Part shown: piece by piece, positions 50,204 to 60,400 of the stretch
How the letters are laid out: every line of letters starts with the position of its first letter
How positions within the stretch are numbered: the stretch's first letter is position 1
Source of the DNA: Paraspadella gotoi
Lineage: Eukaryota > Chaetognatha
NCBI GenBank assembly: GCA_051294375.1
Contig: CM119264.1
Span: 17,558,278-17,622,277 of the forward strand
Direction: 5' to 3'
DNA length: 64,000 nucleotides
Notes under the pieces: model-generated
Database searches by the model: none
Told to the model about the DNA's origin: nothing
What the model saw: only the letters and a program-made list of their open reading frames with translations
Made by a program: the position numbers and the translations under genes

Positions 50204-50646
50204 AGTGAGTGAGAATCAGCGTTTATGTCGCAGCCCGTGGGGTCAAGGGAAGGTGAGGATGAAGTCATTTACGCCAGAAGGAAAATGGCGCCGCTTTTAA
50301 GATACATGGGTTCGCGTTGAGACGCAGGCTGGGATAGAGAGGAGGTTGGACCTTGAAGGTGAGGCTGGATCAGGGTGAGAAAGAGGTCGGTGATATGTTT
50401 AAGAGGGTGAGGAACGAGTGTGAAGAGGTGAGTGGGAGACGAAGCTGAATATGAGCGGATATATGGAGGGAGAGAGTTAGAGCGAAAGAGAGTAATAGCG
50501 AGAGCGAGTTAAAGCGAAGAAACAAGGACGAAACCTGGGGTGAAGACAAGATTCAAAAGACGCGAGGAGAAAAAAAAGATAAATGAGGGAAGCGGAGAGA
50601 AGCGGGAGGAAGCGGTCCTTCGGCGCGAAAAAGACGTTAAAATGGC

Positions 50647-50861
50647 NNNNNNNNNNNNNNNNNNNNNNNNNNNNNNNNNNNNNNNNNNNNNNNNNNNNNN
50701 NNNNNNNNNNNNNNNNNNNNNNNNNNNNNNNNNNNNNNNNNNNNNNNNNNNNNNNNNNNNNNNNNNNNNNNNNNNNNNNNNNNNNNNNNNNNNNNNNNNN
50801 NNNNNNNNNNNNNNNNNNNNNNNNNNNNNNNNNNNNNNNNNNNNNNNNNNNNNNNNNNNNN
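50647..50861. other. Assembly gap (215 N)
   Basis: The left flank (50440-50646) is strongly purine-rich. Confidence 1.
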
Positions 50862-51431
50862 GTTTGGTCGCCGGAAATGGGGGAAGGATCGCGGGAATTG
50901 TGACTGTGACCAAATTCTGCGGAATCTTAGACCCAATCAGAGTGGATAACTTATGAGTCACATTCATGGAAGATAAAAAGCAAAACAAAGTGATGAATTC
51001 TCTGCACACACAAAAAAAAAACCTTTTGTTTTTTTCGTTGTTTCCATTACGTGGTTGCCCTCCTTTGATTTTTTACATTTTTCAGCGATATATAATTATA
51101 TACATTTATATATTATATCCTGTTCACCGCGATTACGCTCACCCACTCGCCTCGATTTCCTCCTTTTTCGCCTTTTCTTCCTCCTTCCTTTCCTCCGCCC
51201 TTTTCTTTCTCCCATTTTTCTTTTTTTTTTCCTTTTCTCGTCCATCCTAAAATCTCCTTTTGTTTTGGGTCAATGTTTTTTCTCTCGAAAAACTAGACCC
51301 GAGTCCCGACCCCTCTCTCTCTCTTTCTCCCTCTCGCTCTCTCTATTCCATTCTTTCTTTCTCTATGCGTTCTCGTCATCGCCGTCACGTATTTCTCTCA
51401 TCGCGACGTCTGGAGGTGCAGCTGAACCTCA

Positions 51432-51456
51432 NNNNNNNNNNNNNNNNNNNNNNNNN
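51432..51456. other. Assembly gap (25 N)
   Basis: Short run of N in non-repetitive flanks. Confidence 1.
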
Positions 51457-51884
51457 TCAATGAAATCTACATTGAATTTGAAGAGTGCAGCTAAACGACT
51501 TGCAATTAATATTGAATTAAATTGTTGCAATCTTAAATACATTTGTAAAATGTAATGAGAGACATTTTGATAAACGCGTTCCAGTTAGAAAGAATCAGGG
51601 TTAAAGTTTAAACGTTTCATTTTCTAGGTTACAAGTTGAATTAAAATTCTCTCTATTTATTTTCGATTCATATAAAAATTCATAAAAAATATCAGCTGGA
51701 TTGGCCTTTTCGTTTGACCTGAACTCTTCAGATAGGTTTCTTTTTATTTTATATTATAATTAAAACCGATATAAATGGTGAATGCATCAAATGTTAAGTG
51801 ATCATTTTCGGAATCTGCCAGGACTCAGCTTTCTGAATTTGTACTCCATTTGGCCTATTTTGGTTGATATTGAATGACCCTTTT

Positions 51885-52240
51885 CTAACGAGCTTTCCAA
51901 GTAGAACTGACTGATTGTGGTAATTACAATATAAGAACTAATATTAATTAAATTTAGTTGTTTTCTCAAAGATGGGACGAACGTGTTTTGTTTTTTACTT
52001 CAGACGTTAAACATTCTAAGATTTAAAAAAAAAAAACACGTTGAATTTGTTTTCTCGCTTGATTAGTGATAATGATTGTTGATACATAATTTCATAGAAA
52101 TCAGAGGCGTGCGCTCAACCCTTCAAACGCTAAAGATAAAAAAAGCCTTTAAGAAAAGTTATCAAGCTGTGAGTCGGAAGTAACGTCGAGTAATCCGCGA
52201 ATGTCAGTTCAAATCATACTGACATCGTCCGGTGTTTGTA
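51885..52240 (+). repeat. Interspersed repeat with tRNA-like part, copy A
   Basis: About 355 bp homologous, in inverted orientation, to 62855-63201. Shared landmarks in order are TAACGAGCTTTC, GATGGGACGAACGTGTT, TACTTCAGACGTTAAA, TCTCGCTTGATTAGTGA, GTGCGCTCAACC, AGTTATCAAGCTGTGAGTCG, AAGTAACGTCGAG and TGTCAGTTCAAATCATACTG. The last one contains a B-box-like GTTCAAATC inside a 7-bp stem, and AAGCTGTGAGTCGG is weakly A-box-like. This suggests a tRNA-derived SINE; the family is unknown. Confidence 0.65.
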
Positions 52241-52865
52241 TTATCAGCCATGACCGTTTGCCGGTCAGGCTTGATATTGATTCGGGTGAGATTCTTCTGT
52301 GACGTCGTCGTCGTCGGTCGTCGGCCGTCACGCTGTTTTAAATAAAACTACTACGCTGTTCATAGGTGGCTGTTCACTTACCGTTTCTTTTTTAAATAAA
52401 ATATTATGAATTATTCTAAAAGTTTTACAAAAGTGTGCGTCATAGTAAGTTAAAAATAGATATGGCTTTCCAACTTTGAAATAGCTTTGTATTTTTTTAT
52501 AATTTGGGTCTTAAGTATTTTTGTTTGAATGCCACTTATTATGATTACTTACATATGCAAATGAGATATAGTATGATCTAATATCCAATAGTATAATCGA
52601 AGTTGCTTTAAGCTTAATTTACTATGCAGTATATAATATTGAAGATGAAATTAAAAATAATTTTTTAAATTTCTAATTAAAATGGAACTCAAAGAAACTT
52701 TTTTTTAATGAGAAGCTATATCTTACATTTAATAAAAATCAAAGAATAAAACTTTTTACAAGCTGCGCATTGGAAAAAATTGGAAAAAGTTTGTCCAATT
52801 GTAACCATATGTAACATTTTTTTTGTCCTTTCTCTTTATTTATTTTAATTACATATGATTTTTTT

Positions 52866-53135
52866 TAGGCGCTGCCTTTTCTGAATTCGTTTAAAACGAG
52901 TTCAGTTTCTCTCTGTCTCTCTTTGTGTGCGATTCCTTGCGTGATCGGTCGTTTTTTGAAATATTTCTGATTATTTTTTTCTTTCTAAAAACATATATAT
53001 TTGATCAGGCGCGGCCTTTCTGGAATCGTTTAAAAAAAAACAGAGTTTGGCTCTCTCTCTCTCTCTCCCTCCGTCTCCTCCGTCTCTCTCTCTCCTCTCC
53101 TCTCTCTCTGCTCTCTCTTTTTTTTACAAAAAAAA
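52866..53135. repeat. CT-rich minisatellite, left of the DIRS element
   Basis: Two related units: GGCGCTGCCTTTTCTGAATTCG and GGCGCGGCCTTTCTGGAATCG, each followed by GTTTAAAA, then a GAGTT-type motif and a CT run. The second ends CTCTTTTTTTTTACAAAAAAA, a motif that recurs to the right of the element at 58898. Confidence 0.65.
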
Positions 53136-53176
53136 ATCTGGGTAATTCTGGAATGGAATTATGATTATTATCGAAA

Positions 53177-53363
53177 CCCCCCCACATTAGCCTTTTGTCG
53201 TCCCCAAAAGCGAGACACGCGCTGTGACCAGACATGTGAAAACAGAAACAAAAGTCAAACGAAAATACATCTCTTCGGCCTCAGGCGCAAGAGCTGCTGC
53301 AGGCCCAGTACCGACGCTGCTTCACTCCTGTCGAAGTGCTGCTGGAGCGGGGACGCGTCTACT
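53177..53363. repeat. Inverted terminal repeat, left copy
   Basis: Pairs with 58253-58451. Shared motifs are CCCCCCCACATTAGCC, ACCAGACATGTGAAA, CAGAAACAAAAGTCAAACGA, GCAGGCCCA, CGACGCTGC, TCACTCCTGTCG, AAGTGCTGCTG and GGGACGCGTC. The copies differ by many small indels. Confidence 0.9.
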
Positions 53364-53418
53364 AGTCCGAGAACGCCAACGAAGCCCCATGAGACGTCCC
53401 TTGGCAAGATTAAACGGG

Positions 53419-54446
53419 CTAAGAAGGATCTGATCTCGGGAACCAGTCTCCGGCCTCTGAGAATGACGCCCGAGATCGACGCCGGTGGCCGCGCGAAGGC
53501 TTCCCGACGACCGCCATGGCACGAGTAAGTCTGGCGGGAAGCCTAGCGTCGACATTCGCCTCCAAAAGAGCCTTAGGATCGCGCAAACGTTGAGGCGAAA
53601 ACGGAGTAAAAGGGCGCGAAGGGGCGCAGAAAAGGAAAACGTTTGAGACGGCGCTTAACATCTCGCGGACCGAGCCACTCCTCAAGCGCAATGGGGACAA
53701 CGCGTGACGCCGGCAGGGCGTCACCCTGAAGGATGGGTCCCATGTGCCCAACTGGCGATCTATGTCTTCGGAAAGCTGTGGACGAAAACAACACGCCCAT
53801 GATCCGCGAGCGAGCGAGCCAGTGGGCTGATTCACACTTGAGGGATAAACTATCTCACGGCTCCTGCGAGCGGTGCCAAAGAAAAAGAGAGAGCGCCGGG
53901 AAGAACGTTGAGCGGGAAGACGGCGGGGTGAGGGCGACGACGTCCAAAACGCGTGAACAACGCCGATCCCACGGAGGAAAATTGCCGGCGGAAGTAGGGG
54001 ACTCGCTCGAAGGTCCCTGAGAAACGTCGACGAGGGGGTGTTCCCCCATCGAGTACGAACCCTTGCCGGCAAGTGGCCGATCGCTGAGCGGTGAAGGTTC
54101 ACCGTGCTGTACGGACAAGCCCTAACCACGGATGGGTACGGTACTCCAGAAATCTTCAGAGACGCATTCAAGTCCAATCGAAATTCCTTCATTGAAGGAA
54201 AGAGACAGAAGGAGGTCCAGGCTCGAGCGTAACGTTCGCGTCGAGCTCTCCAGTCGCGGCGATGATGTCGAGACCGAGTCGGCTGAGGTCGTCTGAGGTC
54301 GTTCGCCCGGCGAAACTGTCAAACGACCAACTTGAGCGCGGCTTGCGGCGCGGAGATTCCTGTGCTTGAGGAAGGTCAGTGACGGCGTCCTCGGACCGGA
54401 AGGCGTCGAGCTCCAGATCTTCAGGGTTCAACACGACTGGAACCAT
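53419..54446 (-). pseudogene. Tyrosine-recombinase remnant of the DIRS element
   Basis: Downstream of RNase H in element order. One frame carries STSSPRLESSTRTLRSS and SIGLECVSEDFWS (about 54320-54130), resembling the 'R-x-S-T-x-x-x-Y-x-x-x-W' start of DIRS recombinases. The next frame carries STVNLHRSAIGHL (54108-54070), a very typical N-terminal recombinase segment. The C-terminal part should hold the R-H-R-Y catalytic residues, but I could not place them; several frame changes are needed. The role in the intact family is insertion of the circular DNA intermediate. This copy cannot encode a working enzyme. Confidence 0.6.
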
Positions 54447-55388
54447 TTGGCTGGCCAGAAGGGGCGATCAGAAGGAAGGTATCCCCGACGACTCCTCCAG
54501 TTTCCGGATGCGCTTCGGGAGGAGAGGTGTGGAGGAAAGAAAATGCCCGATCGAAGATCAAATCTGGCGAGGCGTCCACACCCTCCGTTGGCGCTCCGCC
54601 TTCCAAGAGAAGAAACGAGCGCACCTTGCGTCAGTTCCTTCGTCGCAAAAAGATCGATGGAGGGAAGTGCCGAAGGTCTGCAGATCTTGACGAAGATCCG
54701 TGGAAGGAGATTGCCAATCCGCAAAACTAGGACGTCCCCTCGACGCCGCATCGTCACCAAGTTCTCCATCTGCGACAGGTGATCCCGTATACGGATCCCC
54801 GGGTATGGGCGATCCGCCACGAGACTCCCGGCAACCTGTTGTAGCTCCGTCGACACGGGCTGCCGTGCGACTGGAGACAGAGCACGACACCGACTGTCGG
54901 CCTACCAAGGAGATGGTATCTCAGAGAGCTGCCGAATCGAGAGAGGAAAGATCTTCAACCACCATGAACTCCTTCACATTGATATTTGGTGTATGGACAT
55001 TGCAGCCTCCCAGGTCCCTCTGGTGAAGCTCTCCCTGGAAAAGGATGCCCCAACCCTCCTGACGAGGCAATCCGCGTCACTACAGTGGTCGCAATCTTTC
55101 TGGGAGCAGATCGTTCCACCGGCGCGGCGGTCTCCAGGACGAAGGAACTGACACCACTCTCAGTCCTCCGCGGCTTGAAGCGTCTAACAGCTGTTGGGCG
55201 ACTCGAGATCCTTCTGGAAGTGGTTAGACAGCGTTAGACGTTTCCTTTGAATCCTGGGCGAAGAGTGGTGGCACGGAGAAGCGGAACTTGTCAGCGTGGG
55301 CCGCCGATGGCGTGTCCGAGAAACTGAAGACAAACGCCGCCGGCGGGAGAGACGACGAGAGGAGTAGAAGTCGCTAAACTCGGATCGA
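54428..55388 (-). pseudogene. RNase H and connection remnant of the DIRS element
   Basis: Follows the RT remnant. The clearest part is ICRPSALPSIDLFATKELTQ, with PSIDLFAT at 54664-54641. This is the 'x-P-x-I-D-L-F-A-T/S' signature found after RNase H in DIRS elements. It is followed by a region ending in a WPAKWFQS motif, like the 'W-P-x-x-x-W-F' of the family. The RNase H body between 55388 and 54860 is hard to follow because of frameshifts. The family function is removal of the RNA template; this copy is inactive. Confidence 0.6.
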
Positions 55389-56300
55389 TTACCAACTTGG
55401 GCGGCGGAAGGCGAGATCTATGAAGTGACGTCCCATGAAAACCGAGGAATCGAAGGACTGAGAGGGGTAGGCTCGACTTCTCCCCGGTGGAGAATGAACC
55501 CGCCTCCTGAAGAGCAGTCTGGACTGCCTTTCAACGTCGCTTGGTGACACTCCTCTTCGATGGCCAATCAGGATGGGGATGTCGTCGATATAGGAAGAGA
55601 CAACGACATGCCTCTCTGCCTCAGCCATGAACTAGCGGCGCTTTCTTCGTGAGAGCACGGGCCGTAGCCAAACCCGGAAGGGAAGATAACCTTGTACTAG
55701 AAGGAATCCGACCCTTTCCAAATGAATCGACAAACTTTTCGATGCTTCCTCGTGAAGCGGAAGGGGGAGGATAAGCGCTCGCGTAGGCGATTCGAGGCGC
55801 GCCCATCTCCCCGTCGAAACATCTTCCTGATGTCCTGACCCTTCCATGCGGAAAGACGGAGGTGAAAGAAAAGCGGCGTTTTTTTTTTGAAACGCTTAGG
55901 TTGAGAATGGCCTCCACCCTCCATCGTTCTTCGGCAAGGAAGATCCTGGAGTAAAAACCGGAGAGGCCTCTACCTCTCGATCGCACCCTTTCTCAAGGCC
56001 GGCGCGAGATTTCCGCTTTCGACCGCGTCGTCCCTCTCGCCGAAAGATGGCGTCGCGTCGGGCAGACGAGAAGACGGGTGGGATGCTCCGCATCGGCGAT
56101 TCTTGAAGCCCGAATATGTTCGTCAAAATTGGAGAGGTCGGCCCGACCAGCTCCTCCCAAAAGGGGCGAAAATAACGGAGCCTCCCTCCCCCGTAGATGA
56201 GGAGAAGGCGCCGGCTGATCCAGAAATCGGAGTCCTGAGACCGAAATCCGATCTTGAAGGGTCCTGCAAGCCGGACGAGGCGGCGACTGCATCGGCGGAG
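55389..56300 (-). pseudogene. Reverse transcriptase remnant of the DIRS element
   Basis: Motifs appear in the right order but in different frames: LAPALRKGAIE-like and GFYSRIFLA (55956 down), KNDGGWRPFST (55931-55899), FRMEG, PLHEEASKSLS, FGLATA-like and finally SYIDDIPILIG, with YIDD at 55592-55581. Then FILHRGE/PSQSFD-like and MGRHFIDLAF give the 'G-F-x-x-x-x-x-K-S-x-x-x-P-x-x-x-x-x-F-L-G' end. YIDD is the catalytic box (Tyr-x-Asp-Asp). At least five frame changes are needed to read through, so the gene is dead. The pattern matches DIRS/Ngaro RT better than Gypsy RT. Confidence 0.75.
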
Positions 56301-56429
56301 AACCCGTTCATTTCGCAGGGCTTGGTCCCCTGTCCTGCCCGTTTCTCGACTTCTTGAACGAGTAGGGCTTCTTGCCGCTCTTCCGCGGTGTTGAAGTTGG
56401 ACCTGTCGACGCTTTGAAACCTTGACGCG

Positions 56430-57290
56430 TTATTCAAGAAAGCGAGGCGTTGCGGCGGATCGGATTAAAGGCGGCGTCTTGACCGTGACGAAACTTGATC
56501 CGGAGCGATTTCCGAAGAAAAACCTCTCCGGTGGGAGCACGGCGTCCTGCATCGCCCACGCGATCGGACGGCGCTTCGACAAAACCCGAACGTCGAACTT
56601 CAACAAGCGCAGCGCTTGAACGCGGTTGCCTGGATGCGCAATATCGCGTAGCCGGCGAGCCAGCGAGGAGATGCGCTCCACCCACCTATCCGCTGAAATA
56701 CCCGCCTTGGATGGCGTCCGACAAAAGGCGTAGTCGTCGGCGACAAAAAGAGCGGCGGTGACCCGACGCGCCCCGGCCTCCTGCATGTGCGGTAAATGTT
56801 GACAGGTTAGAAGGAATAACTTGGTGTAGATAGCCAGCTTCGGAAGGCGGGATCAAAACACCGTCGTGACTGGAAGTAGAAACGACGCCGGTGAAGGCGT
56901 GGTCCACCAACGACGGAAGGCGCCGAGGTGCGGGAGTTGTGCGAGACTCCAGCTTCTCGCCAACTCCCCTGACTCGAGACGTGACGAAGCGAACGCCATT
57001 GCTTCGAACTCCATCAGACGGCGACGCCGCTCCTTTGGCGCGGGCTGAAGTCGTAGAAAGGCCGATCGACGTATGGGTCGGACCTACCTCTCATCTCCCG
57101 AATGAGGGGTGTTGTCCAGTCCCGGAGCTGATGCGCTGCCTGTGTGCCGTCCAGGCGGTGAAGGCCGACGCGTTGCGTCAGAGGGCCGAGCAGGAAGCCC
57201 GTGGGCGGGACTGCTCTCTGGGAAGCGAAGGACTGTCAAGGACACCAGCGGCGAGGGAAAGGCGAAGTGAAGTCGTCCGTTTCGAATAGA
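56430..57290 (-). pseudogene. Gag-like remnant of the DIRS element
   Basis: Upstream of RT in element order. Frames include FLLGPLTQRVGLHRLDGT followed by a QLRDWTTPLIREM segment (about 57230-57110), which resembles DIRS gag text. Further on there are Arg/Pro-rich segments. The assignment rests on position and weak resemblance. The reading frame is broken many times. Confidence 0.45.
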
Positions 57291-57478
57291 ATTCACATGG
57301 AACGTAAGCAAAAAACGATAATGTAGATTCACATATCAATGAGGAACCCCCCTTCTTTCTCTCTATCCAGCAAATATTCACAAAAAAGAAATAATTTGAA
57401 ACTAAACACACAGAAAAAAACAGAAACGAAACCACACCGCGACCACACCACCCGGAGGGAAAGGGGCGGGCGCGGGCA

Positions 57479-57562
57479 GAATGTGGGGGTCGTTTTCGAT
57501 AAGAATCATAATTCGCCATTCAGAATACAGTTCTCTTTGCGAAACCCCCCCCAATTAGCATC
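57479..57562. repeat. Internal copy of both element ends, back to back
   Basis: 57481-57527, in reverse complement, matches the DNA left of and including the left C run: ATTATGATTCTTATCGAAAA versus ATTATGATTATTATCGAAAC, then C's and ACATT. 57540-57562 reads GCGAAACCCCCCCCAATTAG, like the left end in direct orientation. Together they look like two element ends facing each other across about 30 bp. DIRS elements carry an internal complementary region of this kind; its place near the 5' side is unusual. Confidence 0.6.
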
Positions 57563-57727
57563 GTACGAGAAAAACGCGGTATAATCCGTCGATTCGGGCG
57601 TAGTGAACAAAATATAAAAAATAAAAAAACGAAAGAAAGAAAGAAAAGAGAAACAAAAAATTCGATGGATGGCAAATAAGAGAAGCAAAACGACTATCGA
57701 ATAAAAGAAATCCCACACTTAAGCTCA

Positions 57728-58013
57728 CCGGGAAATCTTTCCATCTCCTGGCGAAGCGAATCCCGCATTTCTTGAAAAACCGTTTGAGGGGTCCTTCAAA
57801 AACTTCCAGGGCCTCCAGCCGTGTTTGCGGCTCGCCTCCCAGGGCTGCGTGTGGCTGTCCACCCCCGAACGACACACTGGTGCCGGGTGCAGGCGCGCCC
57901 TGCGCGCGCGGCCCGAGCTCCGTAACCGGGGGTAAGGAGACAGCGCCTAAAGCAGAGGAGGGGTGGAGAGACACCGACCGGGGCGCGAGGCATCTGGGCG
58001 ACGCAGTCGGCAC
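57728..58013 (-). pseudogene. Possible 5' gag exon of the DIRS element
   Basis: Open minus-strand segment ending in a coiled-coil-like QEMRDSLRQEMERFPGE in one frame, with a consensus donor (CCCG then GTGAGC) at about 57727. A plausible acceptor (GGTGTCCTTGACAG) sits at about 57237, before the gag-like part. Some DIRS elements are known to carry introns, but this join is inference. The first two thirds is Pro/Ala/Gly-rich and not diagnostic. Confidence 0.3.
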
Positions 58014-58252
58014 GTGAACTCCTCAGCGGCCCTCAACCCTTGCGTCGAAACCAAGATTTCGTCGAACTGCAGATGCGCGATCCTTCTCGAGATTAATCGG
58101 GCTGCGAATCTTCGATCGTCGATAAAACAAAAGAGACGAGCGTGAAGTTCAAAACGATATGAAAAGTAATAATATCGAAGGAAAGTCTCCGTAATAATCG
58201 AAAAAAGCGCATAAAAAGAAGCGAAACGCCTGATCACATAGCGCGAAAAAAG

Positions 58253-58451
58253 AAGTGGACGCGTCCCGGGCTCAGCAGCACTTGCGACAGGAGTGATGCA
58301 GCGTCGGGATAATGGGCCTGCAGAGCTCTGCTGCCGCTGAGGCCGGGGACGAGTATTTTTTATCGTTTGACTTTTGTTTCTGATTTCACATGTCTGGTAC
58401 CAGGCGCGGCTGTCTCGCCTTTTGGGGGAGACAAAGGCTAATGTGGGGGGG
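58253..58451. repeat. Inverted terminal repeat, right copy
   Basis: Reverse-complement partner of 53177-53363; ends GGCTAATGTGGGGGGG. Confidence 0.9.
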
Positions 58452-58803
58452 TATTGAATAGAAATCTATTCACTTTGTTTTTACCACCGTTTTAAAAACA
58501 ATTCTTTCCTTCTAAAACTTTTTATTATCCGCCATTTATTCCGCGCTTCTTCTCTCAATACCAAAATCCCAAATTACATCTGAGATTCGTGAGATTTTTT
58601 GAGAAAATGTGGAAGAATAACTTACTTGACCTGGCATTTCGATGGCCGTTGCGGGGCAACGAGTAAACAATGTCGTAAGAACATACCTATAACGCGTTTG
58701 ATGGCCAACGAAAAGTTACGTGTATAAAAAAATCACTTACCGAGATCACGCCGATATAACAAGAGTTGACCGATATATTAGCGATATCGTGGCGGAAAAC
58801 CTT

Positions 58804-58847
<44 letters not shown>

Positions 58848-58861
58848 CTCTCTTCTTCTCT

Positions 58862-58906
<45 letters not shown>

Positions 58907-58958
58907 TTACAAAAAAAATTTATTCACTTGTAAAACGAGTAAACGAGTTCCGCGCTCT

Positions 58959-59016
<58 letters not shown>

Positions 59017-60346
59017 CTCCTCTATCTTTCTCTCTATCTGTCTCTCTCTCTCTTTCTCTCTTTCTATCTCCTTTTTTTTGGTACAAAAATAATTATTTAG
59101 TACCCTTAATTTTTCACCTCCGTATTAAACGAGTTCCGGCTCTCTCTATCTCTCTCTCTCTCTTTTTTTTCTTATAACAAAATAAAATTGTTAGTCACTT
59201 TTTTTTCACCAGGCGGGACGAGTAACACGAGTAAACGAGTTCCGGCTCTCGTCTCAGCTTTCTTCTCTCGTCTCTCTCTCATCTCTGTCTCTCTCTCCTT
59301 CTGTCTCTCTTCCATGTCGACCGTTCGTTTTATTGAAAATTGATTCATTATCTTATCTTTTCCTTTCTAAAAAACTAATTATTTATCGCCATTTATTTTT
59401 TTTTCTCTATACAAAATACCAAAATTTACATTCCAGAATTTTCTATGATTCATCTTTTAGAAAAAAATGGCAGAGCAATGTCACATGTACATCAGCTTGC
59501 TGCTGTACATAATAGCTGCATATATGTCCGGCAATTGCGCGCGCTGATTAAATTATAATTGCATATATAACTTTTAACAAAAAAAAAAAATTTTTGTCTT
59601 TTGTTTATTACTGCTAACTTTTGGACCGGTCGGCCCATATTCGGCAAGATTATAATCTAAAATAGAGAGTTGGAGAAGAGGAGATAATTGGTCAAATTAA
59701 CCTTTCCTTTTTATGATTTATTCTAACAATTTTTAAACTTTTAAAAATTGTAAATTTTTATTTTTAGTGTATGTAGTATTTAATCATTCATTATTCTTTT
59801 TTTTAAAATCATAATTATTTGGTTGGGGAATAAATATTTAATAAAATTAGTTAAATATGCCAAATATGAAATTTGACATCGAGTCTGGTTTCTTTCTTAA
59901 AAAAAAGAACAATCTAAAATTTCATTTCAAGATTAAAACTCTTTTTAACGATGGAGGACATAAATTTTTTTTGATAACGTAAGAAAAAATATTAGAAAGG
60001 AAAAGAGTTTTCGTCCCTCATTCAGCATACGTCGGAAAACGAGGTTCAGCTCTGCAGGGCCGTCCAGCCTTCGTCTCTCATCTCGTTCTCCTCTCTCTTC
60101 TCTCTCGTCTCTCTTCTCTCTCTCATCTCTCTCTCTCTTCTCTTTTTTCTGTTCTATTTATTCCTGCCATTTATTCCCGCGCTTTTTTCTCAATACAAAA
60201 TCCCAATAATTTAATCTGCAGATTTTTCTGTGACATTTTTTTTCTTTAAAAATTTTGATTATTCTTTATATAAACGGACGTGAAACTGACAGCCTCTCTC
60301 ACTTCTTTCTCTCTTCTCTCTCCTCTCTCAGTCTCTCTCTCTCCTC

Positions 60347-60378
<32 letters not shown>

Positions 60379-60400
60379 TCATCTCTCTCTCTATTCTACC
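58452..60400. repeat. CT-rich minisatellite array right of the DIRS element
   Basis: Units share AAACGAGTTCCG(G)CTCTC followed by a CT run, a T run, ACAAAA and an AT-rich spacer (starts near 58935, 59125, 59230). A second repeated motif of about 120 bp, GCCATTTATT(CC) then CTC(A/T)ATACAAAATACCAAAAT or CAATACAAAATCCCAA, occurs at about 58530, 59390 and 60165. Pure CT runs lie at 58810-58843, 58860-58898, 58958-59060 and 60292-60395. Confidence 0.7.

Larger units (their letters stand above)
53140..58451 (-). mobile_element. Degenerate DIRS-like (tyrosine-recombinase) retrotransposon
   Basis: About 5.3 kb bounded by inverted terminal repeats: 53177-53363 and, in reverse complement, 58253-58451, each opening with seven C's and CACATTAGCC. 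Between them the minus strand reads gag-like, reverse transcriptase, RNase H and tyrosine-recombinase remnants in the order known for DIRS1-type elements. Key RT and DIRS signatures are KNDGGWRP, YIDD and PSIDLFAT. There is no integrase or direct LTR, which argues against Gypsy or BEL. Every domain is broken by frameshifts, so the copy is dead. The outermost left end may be at about 53140, because DNA left of the C run recurs inside the element. No clear target-site duplication is seen, as expected for recombinase insertion. Confidence 0.8.

Noticed and set aside
53177-58451. Cut-and-paste DNA transposon with long inverted repeats
   Set aside because: First suggested by the terminal repeats and a weak 8-bp flank match (TATCGAAA/TATTGAAT, 6 of 8), but internal RT, RNase H and recombinase text identify a DIRS element.
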